Assembly: GCF_003626575.1 (NCBI RefSeq)
Contig: NZ_RBDY01000035.1
Location: 1-64,000 of the forward strand
DNA: 64,000 bases
Direction: 5' to 3'
From: Streptomyces radicis
GTDB lineage: Bacteria > Actinomycetota > Actinomycetes > Streptomycetales > Streptomycetaceae
Below the pieces are notes generated by a model. That model saw only the letters and a list, made by a program, of their open reading frames with translations. It had not been told where the DNA came from and did no database searches. Both the position numbers and the translations under genes were made by a program. Shown piece by piece: positions 7,514 through 15,101 of this stretch (positions within the stretch are counted from its first letter, which is position 1; every line of letters begins with the position of its first letter).

Positions 7514-8298
7514 CTTTCCCCGGCCCCGTCCTCCTCCTCGAAGCCCCCTTCCGCGAAGCCCTCTTCCTCGTCGAAGACGCAGTCCTCGCCGCATGTGAGC
7601 CGGTCCCTCGCGCCCGCGTGGCCGCCCTCCGCGACCCGCCGCTCCGCCTCGGTCAGCCAGGTCAGGTACCAGGCCGCGAACCCCACGGGCGTTCCCTCGT
7701 CGTCGAGCAGCGGCATCAGGTCCTCGTCGTCGACCCGGTGGTCGGCCCAGATCAGCCCGCGTTCGGGGCCGCTCACGACCAGCCAGTGGCGCAGCGCGCA
7801 GCCCAGGTGGGCGATGACGATCGCCCCGACCGTGCGGTCGCGCGACCACATCACGGACTCCCACTCGCGCTCCCAGGACTCGATCGCGTCGTCGAAGCCG
7901 TCGGTCCCCTCGAAGTCCTCTTCCTCGGGCCGCTGTTCGAGGAGCGCCCGCAGCCGCTCGGGGTCGGCGCAGCGGCGCGGGAACGGCTCGCCGAGCCGGT
8001 TCACCTCCACGAGCGTGGCGCCGTCGCCCTCCCACCCCCAACGCCCCTGCCGCCTGCGGACCGGGAAGACCCCGTAGGCGGGGCCCGCGCCCCCCGCGCC
8101 GACCCCGAGCAGGAAGCCGCGGTACTCGTCAGGCAGCTCGACGCCCACCTGGTCCTCGAGCGCGGCCAACTCGGCGGGGTCGAGCACGTCTTCGAGCGCG
8201 AAGCCGTGTCCGATCGCGCCGAACACCGCGTCGTGCCCCGGCCGGTCCCGCAGCGCCTGCACGCGCTGCCGGACGCCGGCCCATATCGCATCGTTCAT
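7492..8298 (-). CDS. SMI1/KNR4-superfamily protein
   Basis: The 268-residue protein has the SMI1/KNR4 (SUKH) pattern in its first half: DPAELAALEDQVGVELPDEYRGFLLGVG at about residues 40-67, followed by GPAYGVFPV and later conserved Trp-rich strands (WESVMWSRD, HWLVVSGPERGLIWAD). Members bind varied partners; many bacterial ones are immunity proteins for contact-dependent or secreted toxins. No toxin gene is next to it, so a cytosolic protein of unknown role is the safest call. The C-terminal 40 residues are very acidic (DEEEGFAEGGFEEED), which is unusual for the domain and probably disordered. Confidence 0.85.
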   Translation of the reverse strand: MNDAIWAGVRQRVQALRDRPGHDAVFGAIGHGFALEDVLDPAELAALEDQVGVELPDEYRGFLLGVGAGGAGPAYGVFPVRRRQGRWGWEGDGATLVEVNRLGEPFPRRCADPERLRALLEQRPEEEDFEGTDGFDDAIESWEREWESVMWSRDRTVGAIVIAHLGCALRHWLVVSGPERGLIWADHRVDDEDLMPLLDDEGTPVGFAAWYLTWLTEAERRVAEGGHAGARDRLTCGEDCVFDEEEGFAEGGFEEEDGAGERDAAGTR

Positions 8299-8372
8299 GC
8301 CCGGACCCTATGGTGTCGCCCCGGCCGCCGCCCCGTGCGCCCCCCGCTCCCCACGCGCCCCGGCGCGGCGGC

Positions 8373-9485
8373 TCACACGGTGGCGTCAACGGGCCGGTCA
8401 GGGCGGTCGAGCCAGGGTGTCTCGCCCTTGTCGTCGACCGAGAGCCCGAAGCGCCCGACCGGCGGCTCGCCCGCCGAACGCCACCACTCCCACGCGGCCA
8501 ACAGCTCGTCCCACAGGGGGCGTTCACCCGCGCGCCGCACCACCACGCCGGGGCCCGTGCGCTCCCGGCGCACCGCCGCGGTCCAGCCCGCGCCCGACAG
8601 GTCGTAGAGCCACTGCGTGTGACCGTCGTCGTGCCGCTGGACGGCGTGCGAGGCCCGTTCGACGCGCATCCCCGCCAGGAAGGGGAACGGGTGCCACATG
8701 CCGTGGGGCGGCCAGGCGCCGGTGCGCGTGTCGGTGAGCGGCAGCCCCGGCGGGAACGTGGGGTGCGCGGTGCGATGGGCGCGCATCGGCATGAAGTTGA
8801 CCACCTGGAGGAACGGGCCCTCCGCCGTGCCGTCGCCGCGCACGGTCAGCCGCACCAGCGCGTCGCGCCCGCGGAACGCCGTGCCCCAGGGCGCCAGGAT
8901 GCTGCCGCCGGGCCGCACCTGCGCCAGCCACTCCCTGGGGACGCGGCGCAGCCCGCAGGTGACGATGATCCGGTCGTACGGGCCGCCGTCCGGCACGCCG
9001 AGCGCCCCGTCGCCGACGACCACCCGGGGGCGCAACCCGGCGCGGCGCAGGGCGCGTCGGGCCGTGGCGGCCACCCCGGGGTCGATCTCCACCGTGGTGA
9101 CAGAGCGCTCGCCGAGGCGGTGGGCGAGCAGCGCGGCGTTCCACCCGGTGCCGGTGCCGACCTCGAGGACGCGCATCCCCGGCTCGGCGTCCAGGGCGGC
9201 CAGCATCGCGGCGACGAGCCGGGGCGTGGAGGCGGAGCTCGTGGCGTGCGCCCCGCGCCCGCTCCCGGCGTGCGCGCCGTCGTCCCACTGGGTCACGATC
9301 GGCACATCCGCCTCGGCCGCCCGCCGCCACCCCTCCGGATCGCGGGCCAGGTCGAGGGCGTCGAACGCCTCGCGCTCCTCGTCGTAGGGCCACATCACCC
9401 TCGGCAGGAACGCCGCCCTCGGCACGGCCGCGAACGCCGCCGCCCACGCGGGGTCAGCCGCCGCGCCTGGTGTCCTCGTCGTCAT
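8373..9485 (-). CDS. PIMT-like O-methyltransferase (protein-L-isoaspartate methyltransferase family)
   Basis: The 370-residue protein has the PIMT layout: the upstream SSASTPRLVAAML element near residues 83-95, motif I VLEVGTGTGWN at 107-117, acidic VEID at 132-135 and PYDRIIVTCGL further on. About 150 extra residues follow the catalytic domain, which the repair enzyme Pcm lacks. I begin at ATG 9485. The start lies inside a 51-residue small ORF that is preceded by a strong ribosome-binding site, so the two are translationally coupled. PIMT-like enzymes with C-terminal extensions often modify RiPP peptides by converting Asp to aspartimide, which makes the acidic small ORF notable, but no other RiPP maturase is present. 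The substrate is unknown. Confidence 0.8.
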   Translation of the reverse strand: MTTRTPGAAADPAWAAAFAAVPRAAFLPRVMWPYDEEREAFDALDLARDPEGWRRAAEADVPIVTQWDDGAHAGSGRGAHATSSASTPRLVAAMLAALDAEPGMRVLEVGTGTGWNAALLAHRLGERSVTTVEIDPGVAATARRALRRAGLRPRVVVGDGALGVPDGGPYDRIIVTCGLRRVPREWLAQVRPGGSILAPWGTAFRGRDALVRLTVRGDGTAEGPFLQVVNFMPMRAHRTAHPTFPPGLPLTDTRTGAWPPHGMWHPFPFLAGMRVERASHAVQRHDDGHTQWLYDLSGAGWTAAVRRERTGPGVVVRRAGERPLWDELLAAWEWWRSAGEPPVGRFGLSVDDKGETPWLDRPDRPVDATV

Positions 9486-9609
9486 CCCGGTGCTCCCCGT
9501 CCCCGGTCGGCGCGCTGCCGTCCGTCGTCGGCGCCGGAGGCTCGTAGGGCGTCCCCGGCAGCCCGTCCTCGCCGAGACCACCCGTGCCGTCCCCGTGCTG
9601 ACCTGGCAC
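9454..9609 (-). CDS. Small acidic ORF (51 aa) coupled to the PIMT-like methyltransferase
   Basis: A GTG at 9609 is preceded by GGAAGGAG at about 6-nt spacing, the best ribosome-binding site in the area. The frame encodes a hydrophilic peptide rich in Asp, Glu, Gly, Pro and Thr: it starts MPGQHGDGTGGLGEDG, has PYEPPAPTTDG in the middle and ends GEHRDDDEDTRRGG. It overlaps the methyltransferase start by 32 bp in another frame. It contains no cysteine, signal peptide or membrane segment. It could be a methyltransferase substrate or RiPP precursor, a translational coupling leader, or simply a small conserved protein. I do not recognise a family; reality as a gene is supported by the start signal and overlap only. 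Confidence 0.5.
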   Translation of the reverse strand: MPGQHGDGTGGLGEDGLPGTPYEPPAPTTDGSAPTGDGEHRDDDEDTRRGG

Positions 9610-9814
9610 TCCGTGCTCCTTCCACCCGGACTCCCGCGCCCGATCCGTTCGGCGCCGCGGCGTATCCGGAACCGTAGGCGGGGCCCAGGGGCGCGCGGGA
9701 GGGCGTGAACTCCCCACGCGCACCCTCTCTTGCTCGAACGGGTGTGCACGGGTTGAAATGGTGACCCATGGGATTGATGACGATTTCTGGAATCCCGGGG
9801 AGCGTGGGGACCCC

Positions 9815-10474
9815 GTGACCTCCGCGAGCCGACAGGCCCTTGTGGTCCGGGGCGGCTGGGACGGGCACTGCCCCGTCGAGGCCACGGACCTCTTCCTCCC
9901 CTTCCTCACCGACCAGGGCTTCCACGTCCGCACCTCCGACTCCCTCGATGTCTACGAGGACGCCGCGCTGCTCGCGGCGACCGACCTCGTCGTGCAGTGC
10001 TGGACCATGGGCGAGATCAGCCCCGCGCAGTGCGCCGGGCTGACCGCCGCCGTCCAGGCCGGGACGGGCCTGGCCGGGTGGCACGGCGGCATCGTGGACG
10101 CCTTCCGCGCCAGCCACGACTACCAACTGCTCACCGGTGGCGCCTTCCTGCGCCACCCGCCCGGCTTCGTCGACCACGCGATCAGCCTCGTCCCCGACCG
10201 CGCCGACCACCCGGTGATCGAGGGCCTGGGCGACTTCCGCGTCGACACCGAGCAGTACTGGACGGTCACCGACCCGATGAACGACGTGCTGGCCACCCTC
10301 ACCTTCGAGCCCGACGAGGTCCGCGCCGAGCCCGTCGTCATGCCCGCGGTGTGGACCAGGAGGTGGGGCGGCGGCCGCGTCTTCGTCTCCACGATCGGCC
10401 ACAAGCTCGACGACTTCGACGTCCCCGAGGTCCGCGCCATCACCGAGAGGGGCCTGCTGTGGGCCAGCCGCTGA
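9815..10474 (+). CDS. ThuA-domain protein
   Basis: The 219-residue protein has the ThuA (trehalose-utilisation, class-I-glutamine-amidotransferase-like) fold: ALVVRGGWDGHCP at the N-terminus, DLVVQCWTMGEIS, GTGLAGWHGGIVDAF at about residues 85-99, and a late VWTRRWGGGRVFVSTIGHKLDDF. I chose GTG 9815, which has GGGGA upstream; an in-frame ATG at 9758 is the alternative. It overlaps the following Gfo/Idh/MocA gene by 16 bp. ThuA proteins next to such dehydrogenases are common in sugar or inositol catabolic clusters, where ThuA seems to act on a keto-sugar intermediate. The exact reaction is not established. Confidence 0.85.
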   Translation: MTSASRQALVVRGGWDGHCPVEATDLFLPFLTDQGFHVRTSDSLDVYEDAALLAATDLVVQCWTMGEISPAQCAGLTAAVQAGTGLAGWHGGIVDAFRASHDYQLLTGGAFLRHPPGFVDHAISLVPDRADHPVIEGLGDFRVDTEQYWTVTDPMNDVLATLTFEPDEVRAEPVVMPAVWTRRWGGGRVFVSTIGHKLDDFDVPEVRAITERGLLWASR

Positions 10475-11571
10475 GGATAGGCATCGTCGGCGCGGGCGCG
10501 ATCAGCGGCGCCTATCTCGGCACCCTGGCGCACGCGCCCGCCCTGCGCCTGACCGCCGTCGCCGACCTGGACCCGGCGCGCGCCGCGCACCTGGCCGAAC
10601 AGGCCGGTGGACAGGTCGCGGTGGCGGGCTCGGCCGCCGAGCTGGTCGAACGCGACGACGTGGACGCGGTGTTGAACCTGACCGTGCCCGCGGTCCACGC
10701 CCCCGTCGCGCTGGCCGCGCTCGCCGCGGGCAAGCACGTCTACGGCGAGAAGCCGCTGGCCGCGACGCGCCAGGAGGCCCAGGCGATCCTGGCCGCGGCG
10801 CGCGCCGGGGGCCTGCGCGTGGGGTGCGCGCCCGACACCGTGCTGGGCACCGGCACCCAGACCGCGCGGCGGGCGGTGGACGAGGGGCGCGTCGGCGAGC
10901 CGATCGCGGCCACGGCGTTCATGACCACCGCGGGGCACGAACGGTGGCATCCCGACCCGGAGTTCTACTACCGGCGGGGCGGCGGGCCGCTGTTGGACAT
11001 GGGCCCCTACTACCTGTCGTCGCTCGTCCACCTGTTGGGCCCCGTCGTCCGGGTCACCGGGGCGGCCTCCCGGCACCGGGCCGAGCGGTCGATCGGCAGC
11101 GGGCCACGGGCGGGGACCCGTTTTCCCGTCGAGGTGGACACGCATGTGACGGGCGTCCTCGAGCACGCGGGGGGCGCGTTGACCACGCTCGTCATGAGCT
11201 TCGACATCCACGCCGCGCGGCTGCCGCGCATCGAGGTGCACGGCACGGAGGGCTCGCTCTCGGTCCCCGACCCCAACGGCTTCGGCGGGCGCCCCGCCCT
11301 GCACGGCGGCGGGGGAGGGGAGTGGGAGCCGCTGCCCGACACGGCGGGCCACCGGGAGGGCCAACGGGGCGTCGGCCTGGCGGACTTGGCCGAGTCACTC
11401 GCCGAGGGCCGCCCGCATCTGGCCTCGGCCGAGCTGGCCGACCATGTGCTCGACACCATGCTGACGCTCCTCGACGCGGCCGAGCAGGGCGTCTCCCTGC
11501 CGGTCACCCACACGACCGAACGCCCCGCCCCCGTCGGCGCGTTGATCGCCCCGATCGCCCCCACCGGCTGA
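10459..11571 (+). CDS. Gfo/Idh/MocA-family oxidoreductase
   Basis: The 370-residue protein begins with the NAD(P)-binding motif RIGIVGAGAISGAYL and carries GKHVYGEKPLA around residue 95, the EKP signature whose lysine is catalytic in this family. A C-terminal beta-sheet domain follows (PLLDMGPYYLSSLVHLLG). It probably oxidises or epimerises a sugar or cyclitol in the cytosol. The GTG start lies inside the end of the ThuA gene, so the pair forms one operon. The terminator at 11589-11615 follows. The substrate cannot be assigned. Confidence 0.9.
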   Translation: MGQPLRIGIVGAGAISGAYLGTLAHAPALRLTAVADLDPARAAHLAEQAGGQVAVAGSAAELVERDDVDAVLNLTVPAVHAPVALAALAAGKHVYGEKPLAATRQEAQAILAAARAGGLRVGCAPDTVLGTGTQTARRAVDEGRVGEPIAATAFMTTAGHERWHPDPEFYYRRGGGPLLDMGPYYLSSLVHLLGPVVRVTGAASRHRAERSIGSGPRAGTRFPVEVDTHVTGVLEHAGGALTTLVMSFDIHAARLPRIEVHGTEGSLSVPDPNGFGGRPALHGGGGGEWEPLPDTAGHREGQRGVGLADLAESLAEGRPHLASAELADHVLDTMLTLLDAAEQGVSLPVTHTTERPAPVGALIAPIAPTG

Positions 11572-11588
11572 ACGGCCCCGCGCGGAAC

Positions 11589-11615
11589 GGCGCGTGGCCG
11601 ATCAGGCCACGCGCC
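11589..11615. terminator. Terminator after the ThuA-dehydrogenase operon, overlapping the amidohydrolase stop
   Basis: GGCGCGTGGCC (11589-11599) pairs perfectly with 11605-11615 around the loop GATCA. The stop codon of the converging amidohydrolase gene (11602-11604) is in the loop. Confidence 0.65.
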
Positions 11616-12762
11616 GCCCGCGGTGCCACACGGCGTGGACGCGGGTGTCAAGTGCCGTCACATCCAGGTCCTTTCCGTCGAGCAGCACGAGGTCGGCGCG
11701 CTTGCCCTCGGCGATCTCGCCCCGGTCGTCGGCCCGTTCGAGCAGGCGGGCGGCGTCCAGGGTGGCCGCGCGCAGCGCGCCCGCGGCGCCGAGTCCCGCC
11801 TCCGCCAGGTGCGCGATCTCCCGCAGCGCCTCGCCGTGCGGGCGCACGGGGTTGTCCGTCCCCATGGCGAAGGTCACACCGGCGTCCAGCGCGAGGCGTA
11901 CCGACGCGCGGTGCGCCTCGGGCGCGCCATCGGGGGCCTCGTCGGGCGCCGACTGCGTGGTCGACAGCGTCGGCACCAGCCACGTCCCTGCCTCGGCCAT
12001 CGCGGCGACGGCCCGCTCGTCGAGATACGTGCCGTGCTCGACGCTGCGCGCCCCCGCGCGCGCCGCGGCCTCCGCGGCCCGCGCACCGTGCGCGTGCACC
12101 ATCACGCCCCGGCCGCCCTGCCGGTCCGCCTCGTCCACCAGCGCCGCCAACTCCCCATCGGTGAGCTGCACATCGTGCACGCCACGGCCCAGGACGAGCG
12201 AGCCGGTCGCCGTCACCTTGATCCAGTCGGCGTCGGCCCGCACCATGCGTCGCACCACGGCGCGCGCCCCGTCCTCGCCGTCGAAGACCGGGTCGGGCAT
12301 GGACGGGTCGCCGAAGAAGTCGAGGGGCCCGCTGCGCGCCCGCCAGTGGTCGCCGAGCCCGCCCGTGGTGCACACCTGCCGCAGGCTGATGAGGATCTCG
12401 GGGCCTTCGATCCACCCTCTCTCCACGGCGAGGCGCATCCCCGCGTCCGCGCCCCAGGCGTCCCTGACGGTGGTCACCCCGAGCCGCAGCAGTGTCCGCA
12501 GCACCGGCACGATCGAGAGCGCCCGCGCCGAACGCGGCAGCCCCAGCGGGTCGTTCGGCGTCCGGGTCAGCGCCACGTGCGTGTGGCAGTCGATGAGCCC
12601 CGGGATCAGCAGCCGACCCGCGCAGTCCACCGCGTCGTCCCCGTCGAGTCCTGTGCCGCCCACGTCGGCGATGCGGTCCCCTTCGACCACCACGTCGGCG
12701 GGGGCGACCTTGCCGGTCCTGACGTCGAGAACGGAGCCACCGGCGAGGAGGAGACGATGCAT
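11602..12762 (-). CDS. Amidohydrolase-family protein (imidazolonepropionase-like)
   Basis: The 386-residue protein shows metal-dependent amidohydrolase features: DVVVEGDRIADVGG near the N-terminus, the metal-binding PGLIDCHTHVAL at about residues 54-65, VHAHG around residue 220, SVEHGTYLDE around 240, TDNPVRPHGE near 300, and the late GEIAEGKRADLVLLDG that closes the composite beta-sandwich. It should hydrolyse a C-N bond in a cyclic amide, guanidine or dipeptide-like substrate. No signal peptide is visible, so it is cytosolic. The gene stands alone; the upstream region is taken up by the long repeat at 12814-13290, so its promoter must lie in about 50 bp. Confidence 0.88.
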   Translation of the reverse strand: MHRLLLAGGSVLDVRTGKVAPADVVVEGDRIADVGGTGLDGDDAVDCAGRLLIPGLIDCHTHVALTRTPNDPLGLPRSARALSIVPVLRTLLRLGVTTVRDAWGADAGMRLAVERGWIEGPEILISLRQVCTTGGLGDHWRARSGPLDFFGDPSMPDPVFDGEDGARAVVRRMVRADADWIKVTATGSLVLGRGVHDVQLTDGELAALVDEADRQGGRGVMVHAHGARAAEAAARAGARSVEHGTYLDERAVAAMAEAGTWLVPTLSTTQSAPDEAPDGAPEAHRASVRLALDAGVTFAMGTDNPVRPHGEALREIAHLAEAGLGAAGALRAATLDAARLLERADDRGEIAEGKRADLVLLDGKDLDVTALDTRVHAVWHRGRRVA

Positions 12763-12813
12763 CGGTGCACCTTAACGGGGGTGCCTGCGGCGCTTGGCGG
12801 GGGTGGGTTTGCG

Positions 12814-13290
12814 GCGGGGCGGCTACGGGCTGGACGTCCTCCCGTTCGCCGTCTGCCGGTTGGTCGGTTTCGTGGTGGGTGCGGGTAAGAGCTGGCACCT
12901 ACGGGGGAGGGGGCGTCGGGTGTGCGGCCGTCTCGGTAAACGACCGGTGTCGTCGCTGGCTTGGACCGTACGCCGAACGGGCGCGGCCGCTTACGGTACT
13001 TGGCGGCCGTTCTCCCGGTGGTCGGTTGCGGTGGCGCGCACCCTTCGGGCCTGCCCTGGCCGCCCGAAGCGTTTTCATTCCTCGCGCACGATGAGCTCAT
13101 GTAGCGCGCCGGTGCTTATCCGCGGCTTATGTCGGGGCGGGTGGTCTTTTGAAATGGCGCACACGTTGTGTTGAACAGAACGTGCCCCGTTTCGGAAGAG
13201 ACCCCGACCCCGGGTAAGCGGCAGATAAGGAACCCGCCTGCTACCTGAGCTCAACGTGCACGCGGTGAACGACGAGAGCGGCGGCCGACG
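12814..13290. repeat. Long intergenic repeat, copy A (related to 41575-42300, opposite orientation)
   Basis: Reading the plus strand here closely matches reading the minus strand of 42300 down to about 41820. Shared blocks include GGACGTCCTCCCGTTCGCC, CCTACGGGGGAGGGGGCGTC, GCGCGCACCCTTCGGGCCTG and GATGAGCTCATGTAGCGCGC. The inner part (about 13080-13290) is itself an imperfect inverted repeat with ~85-bp arms, each holding GTAGCG, a TTATC block, a GCTTA block, TGAAA and TGTTGAACA-like text. Copy A ends inside the far arm near 13290. Open frames over it are repeat-borne and not convincing genes. I remember peptide text of such frames recurring in many Streptomyces annotations, so this is probably a dispersed multicopy intergenic element. 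Confidence 0.8.
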
Positions 13291-13333
13291 GCAAGGGGCA
13301 CCGGGCCCTCCGTGGCCGTGCCCCATCGACCAC

Positions 13334-13352
13334 TTAGGCGAGCCTCACCTAA
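13334..13352. promoter_or_regulatory. Iron box (DmdR/IdeR-type operator)
   Basis: TTAGGCGAGCCTCACCTAA matches 16 of 19 positions of the actinobacterial iron box (TTAGGTTAGGCTCACCTAA). It lies 43 bp upstream of the ABC transporter start and beside a TTGACA at 13372-13377. Repression in iron-replete cells by a DtxR-family regulator follows from established knowledge of this motif. Confidence 0.85.
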
Positions 13353-13394
13353 GCTACGAGCGCATACACCGTTGACACCGTTCGGAGGCAGGGC

Positions 13395-15101
13395 GTGCGA
13401 GGGAGTGGGCCGACGGGGAGATCGGTGTTGGGCGGGATGGTGCGAGGCCACTGGCGGAAGCTGCTGGTCGGCGCCGTGCTCGGGGCGGGGCACCAGGCGG
13501 GTGAGGCGCTGGTCCCCGTGCTCATCGGCGTGATCATCGACCGGGCCGTGGACGGCGGCGACGGGGCGTCGCTGGTGCGCTGGCTGTGCGTCCTGGCCGC
13601 CGTCTACCTGGGCCTCTCGTTCAGCTTCCGCTGGGGCGCCAAGGCCCGCGAGGACGCCGCCCTCGACGCGGGCCACGAGCTGCGTCTCCGGCTGGTCGGG
13701 CGCGTGCTGCACCCCGGGGGCGGCGCCGAACGCGGCCATCTGCCGGGCGCGTTGACCAGCATCGCCACCGAGGACACCCGCCGCGTCGGCTCCGTGGCCA
13801 ACGCCCTCGTGCTCGGCGTCTCCGTCCTCGCGGGCCTGCTCGTCGGCGCCGTCATGCTGCTGCGGATCTCCCTCACCCTCGGCCTGCTCGTCCTCGTCGG
13901 CACCCCCCTCCTGCTGTGGCTCGGCCACCTGCTGAGCAAGCCCCTCGAGCGCCACAGCGCCGCCGAGCAGGAGCGCGCCGCCCACGCCTCCGGCGTCGCC
14001 GCCGACCTGGTGGCCGGGCTGCGCGTCCTCAAGGGCATCGGGGCCGTGCCCGCCGCCGTCGCCCGCTACCGGCGCGGCAGCCGCGCCGCGCTGGCCGCCA
14101 CGCTGCGGTCCACGCGCGCAGAGGCGTGGCAGACCGGGCTCACCACCGCCCTCACGGGCGTGTTCATCGCCGTCGTCGCCCTCATCGGCGGGCGCCTCGG
14201 CGTCCAAGGGGAGATCAGCCTGGGGGAGTTGGTGTCGGCGGTGGGCCTCGCGCTGTTCCTGCTCGGCCCGTTGGCCGGGCTCGCGTGGATCAACGCGGAG
14301 CTGGCCCAGGGCCGCGCCTCCGCCGCCCGGGTCGCCGCCGTGCTGGCCGCGCCGCCCGCGATCCCCGGCGGCGCCCCGCCCGCCGGGCCCCCGCCCACCG
14401 GGCATGTGCTGCGGCTGCGCGGCGTCGCGGGCGAGGGGCTGCGCCACCTCGACCTGGAGACGACGCCCGGCGAGGTGCTCGGCGTCGCGCTCACCGACCC
14501 CGGCCATGCCACGGAGCTGCTGCGCTGGCTGGGCCGCGAGGCCGATCCCCCGTCCGGGGCCGCCGAGTTGGACGGCGTTCCGCTGACCAGGCTCGACCCC
14601 GCGGCGCTGCGTGCCACCGTGCTGGTCGCCGCGCACGACGCCGACCTGTTCGGCGGCACCGTCGAGGCCAACGTCGCCGCGGGCGCGCCCGACGGCGCGG
14701 ACCTCGCCCCCGCACTCGCCGCTGCGGGCGCCGACGAGATGGTCCGCTCCCTGCCGAGAGGCCTGGCCACCCCCGTGGGCGAACGCGGCCGGTCGCTCTC
14801 CGGCGGCCAGCGTCAACGCCTCGCGCTGGCCCGCGCGTTGGCCGCCGACCCGCCCGTCCTCGTGCTGCACGACCCGACCACCGCCATCGACGCCGTCACC
14901 GAGGCGCGCATCGCCGCGGGGCTGCGCGCGCTGCGCGGCGGGCGGCCCGACCGCACCACCCTGCTGATCACCACGAGCCCCGCCCTGCTGGCCGTCAGCG
15001 ACCGCGTGGTCCTGATCGACGAGGGCCGCACCGTGGACGCCGCGCCCCACCATGTCCTGGTGGAACGGCACCCGGCCTACCGAGAGGCGGTTCTCTCATG
15101 A
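13395..15101 (+). CDS. ABC exporter subunit 1: fused permease/ATPase with degenerate Walker A
   Basis: The 568-residue half-transporter has about six membrane helices in residues 20-300 and a C-terminal nucleotide-binding domain. Its signature LSGGQ (468-472) is intact. The Walker A loop, expected as GxxGxGKS/T near 365-373, reads ALTDPGHATEL and lacks the phosphate-binding lysine. The Walker B region reads VLVLHDPTTAID, without the catalytic glutamate, and the switch histidine is missing (LLITTSPALL). GTG 13395 follows GGAGG at suitable spacing. It overlaps the second subunit by ATGA. The iron box upstream suggests siderophore export or import of the IrtA/IrtB kind. Confidence 0.92.
   Translation: MRGSGPTGRSVLGGMVRGHWRKLLVGAVLGAGHQAGEALVPVLIGVIIDRAVDGGDGASLVRWLCVLAAVYLGLSFSFRWGAKAREDAALDAGHELRLRLVGRVLHPGGGAERGHLPGALTSIATEDTRRVGSVANALVLGVSVLAGLLVGAVMLLRISLTLGLLVLVGTPLLLWLGHLLSKPLERHSAAEQERAAHASGVAADLVAGLRVLKGIGAVPAAVARYRRGSRAALAATLRSTRAEAWQTGLTTALTGVFIAVVALIGGRLGVQGEISLGELVSAVGLALFLLGPLAGLAWINAELAQGRASAARVAAVLAAPPAIPGGAPPAGPPPTGHVLRLRGVAGEGLRHLDLETTPGEVLGVALTDPGHATELLRWLGREADPPSGAAELDGVPLTRLDPAALRATVLVAAHDADLFGGTVEANVAAGAPDGADLAPALAAAGADEMVRSLPRGLATPVGERGRSLSGGQRQRLALARALAADPPVLVLHDPTTAIDAVTEARIAAGLRALRGGRPDRTTLLITTSPALLAVSDRVVLIDEGRTVDAAPHHVLVERHPAYREAVLS

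Noticed and set aside
8373..9749. Longer start for the PIMT-like methyltransferase at 9749
   Set aside because: The extra 88 residues are Arg-rich and overlap the small ORF and its ribosome-binding site; ATG 9485 fits the conserved domain.
12606..13100. Open frames across repeat A on both strands
   Set aside because: They start or end in the repeat, differ between copies A and B and lack start signals; better explained as repeat DNA.
13251..15071. 606-codon minus-strand frame opposite the first ABC subunit
   Set aside because: The plus strand encodes a clear ABC protein; the antisense frame is Gly/Gln/Arg-rich shadow.
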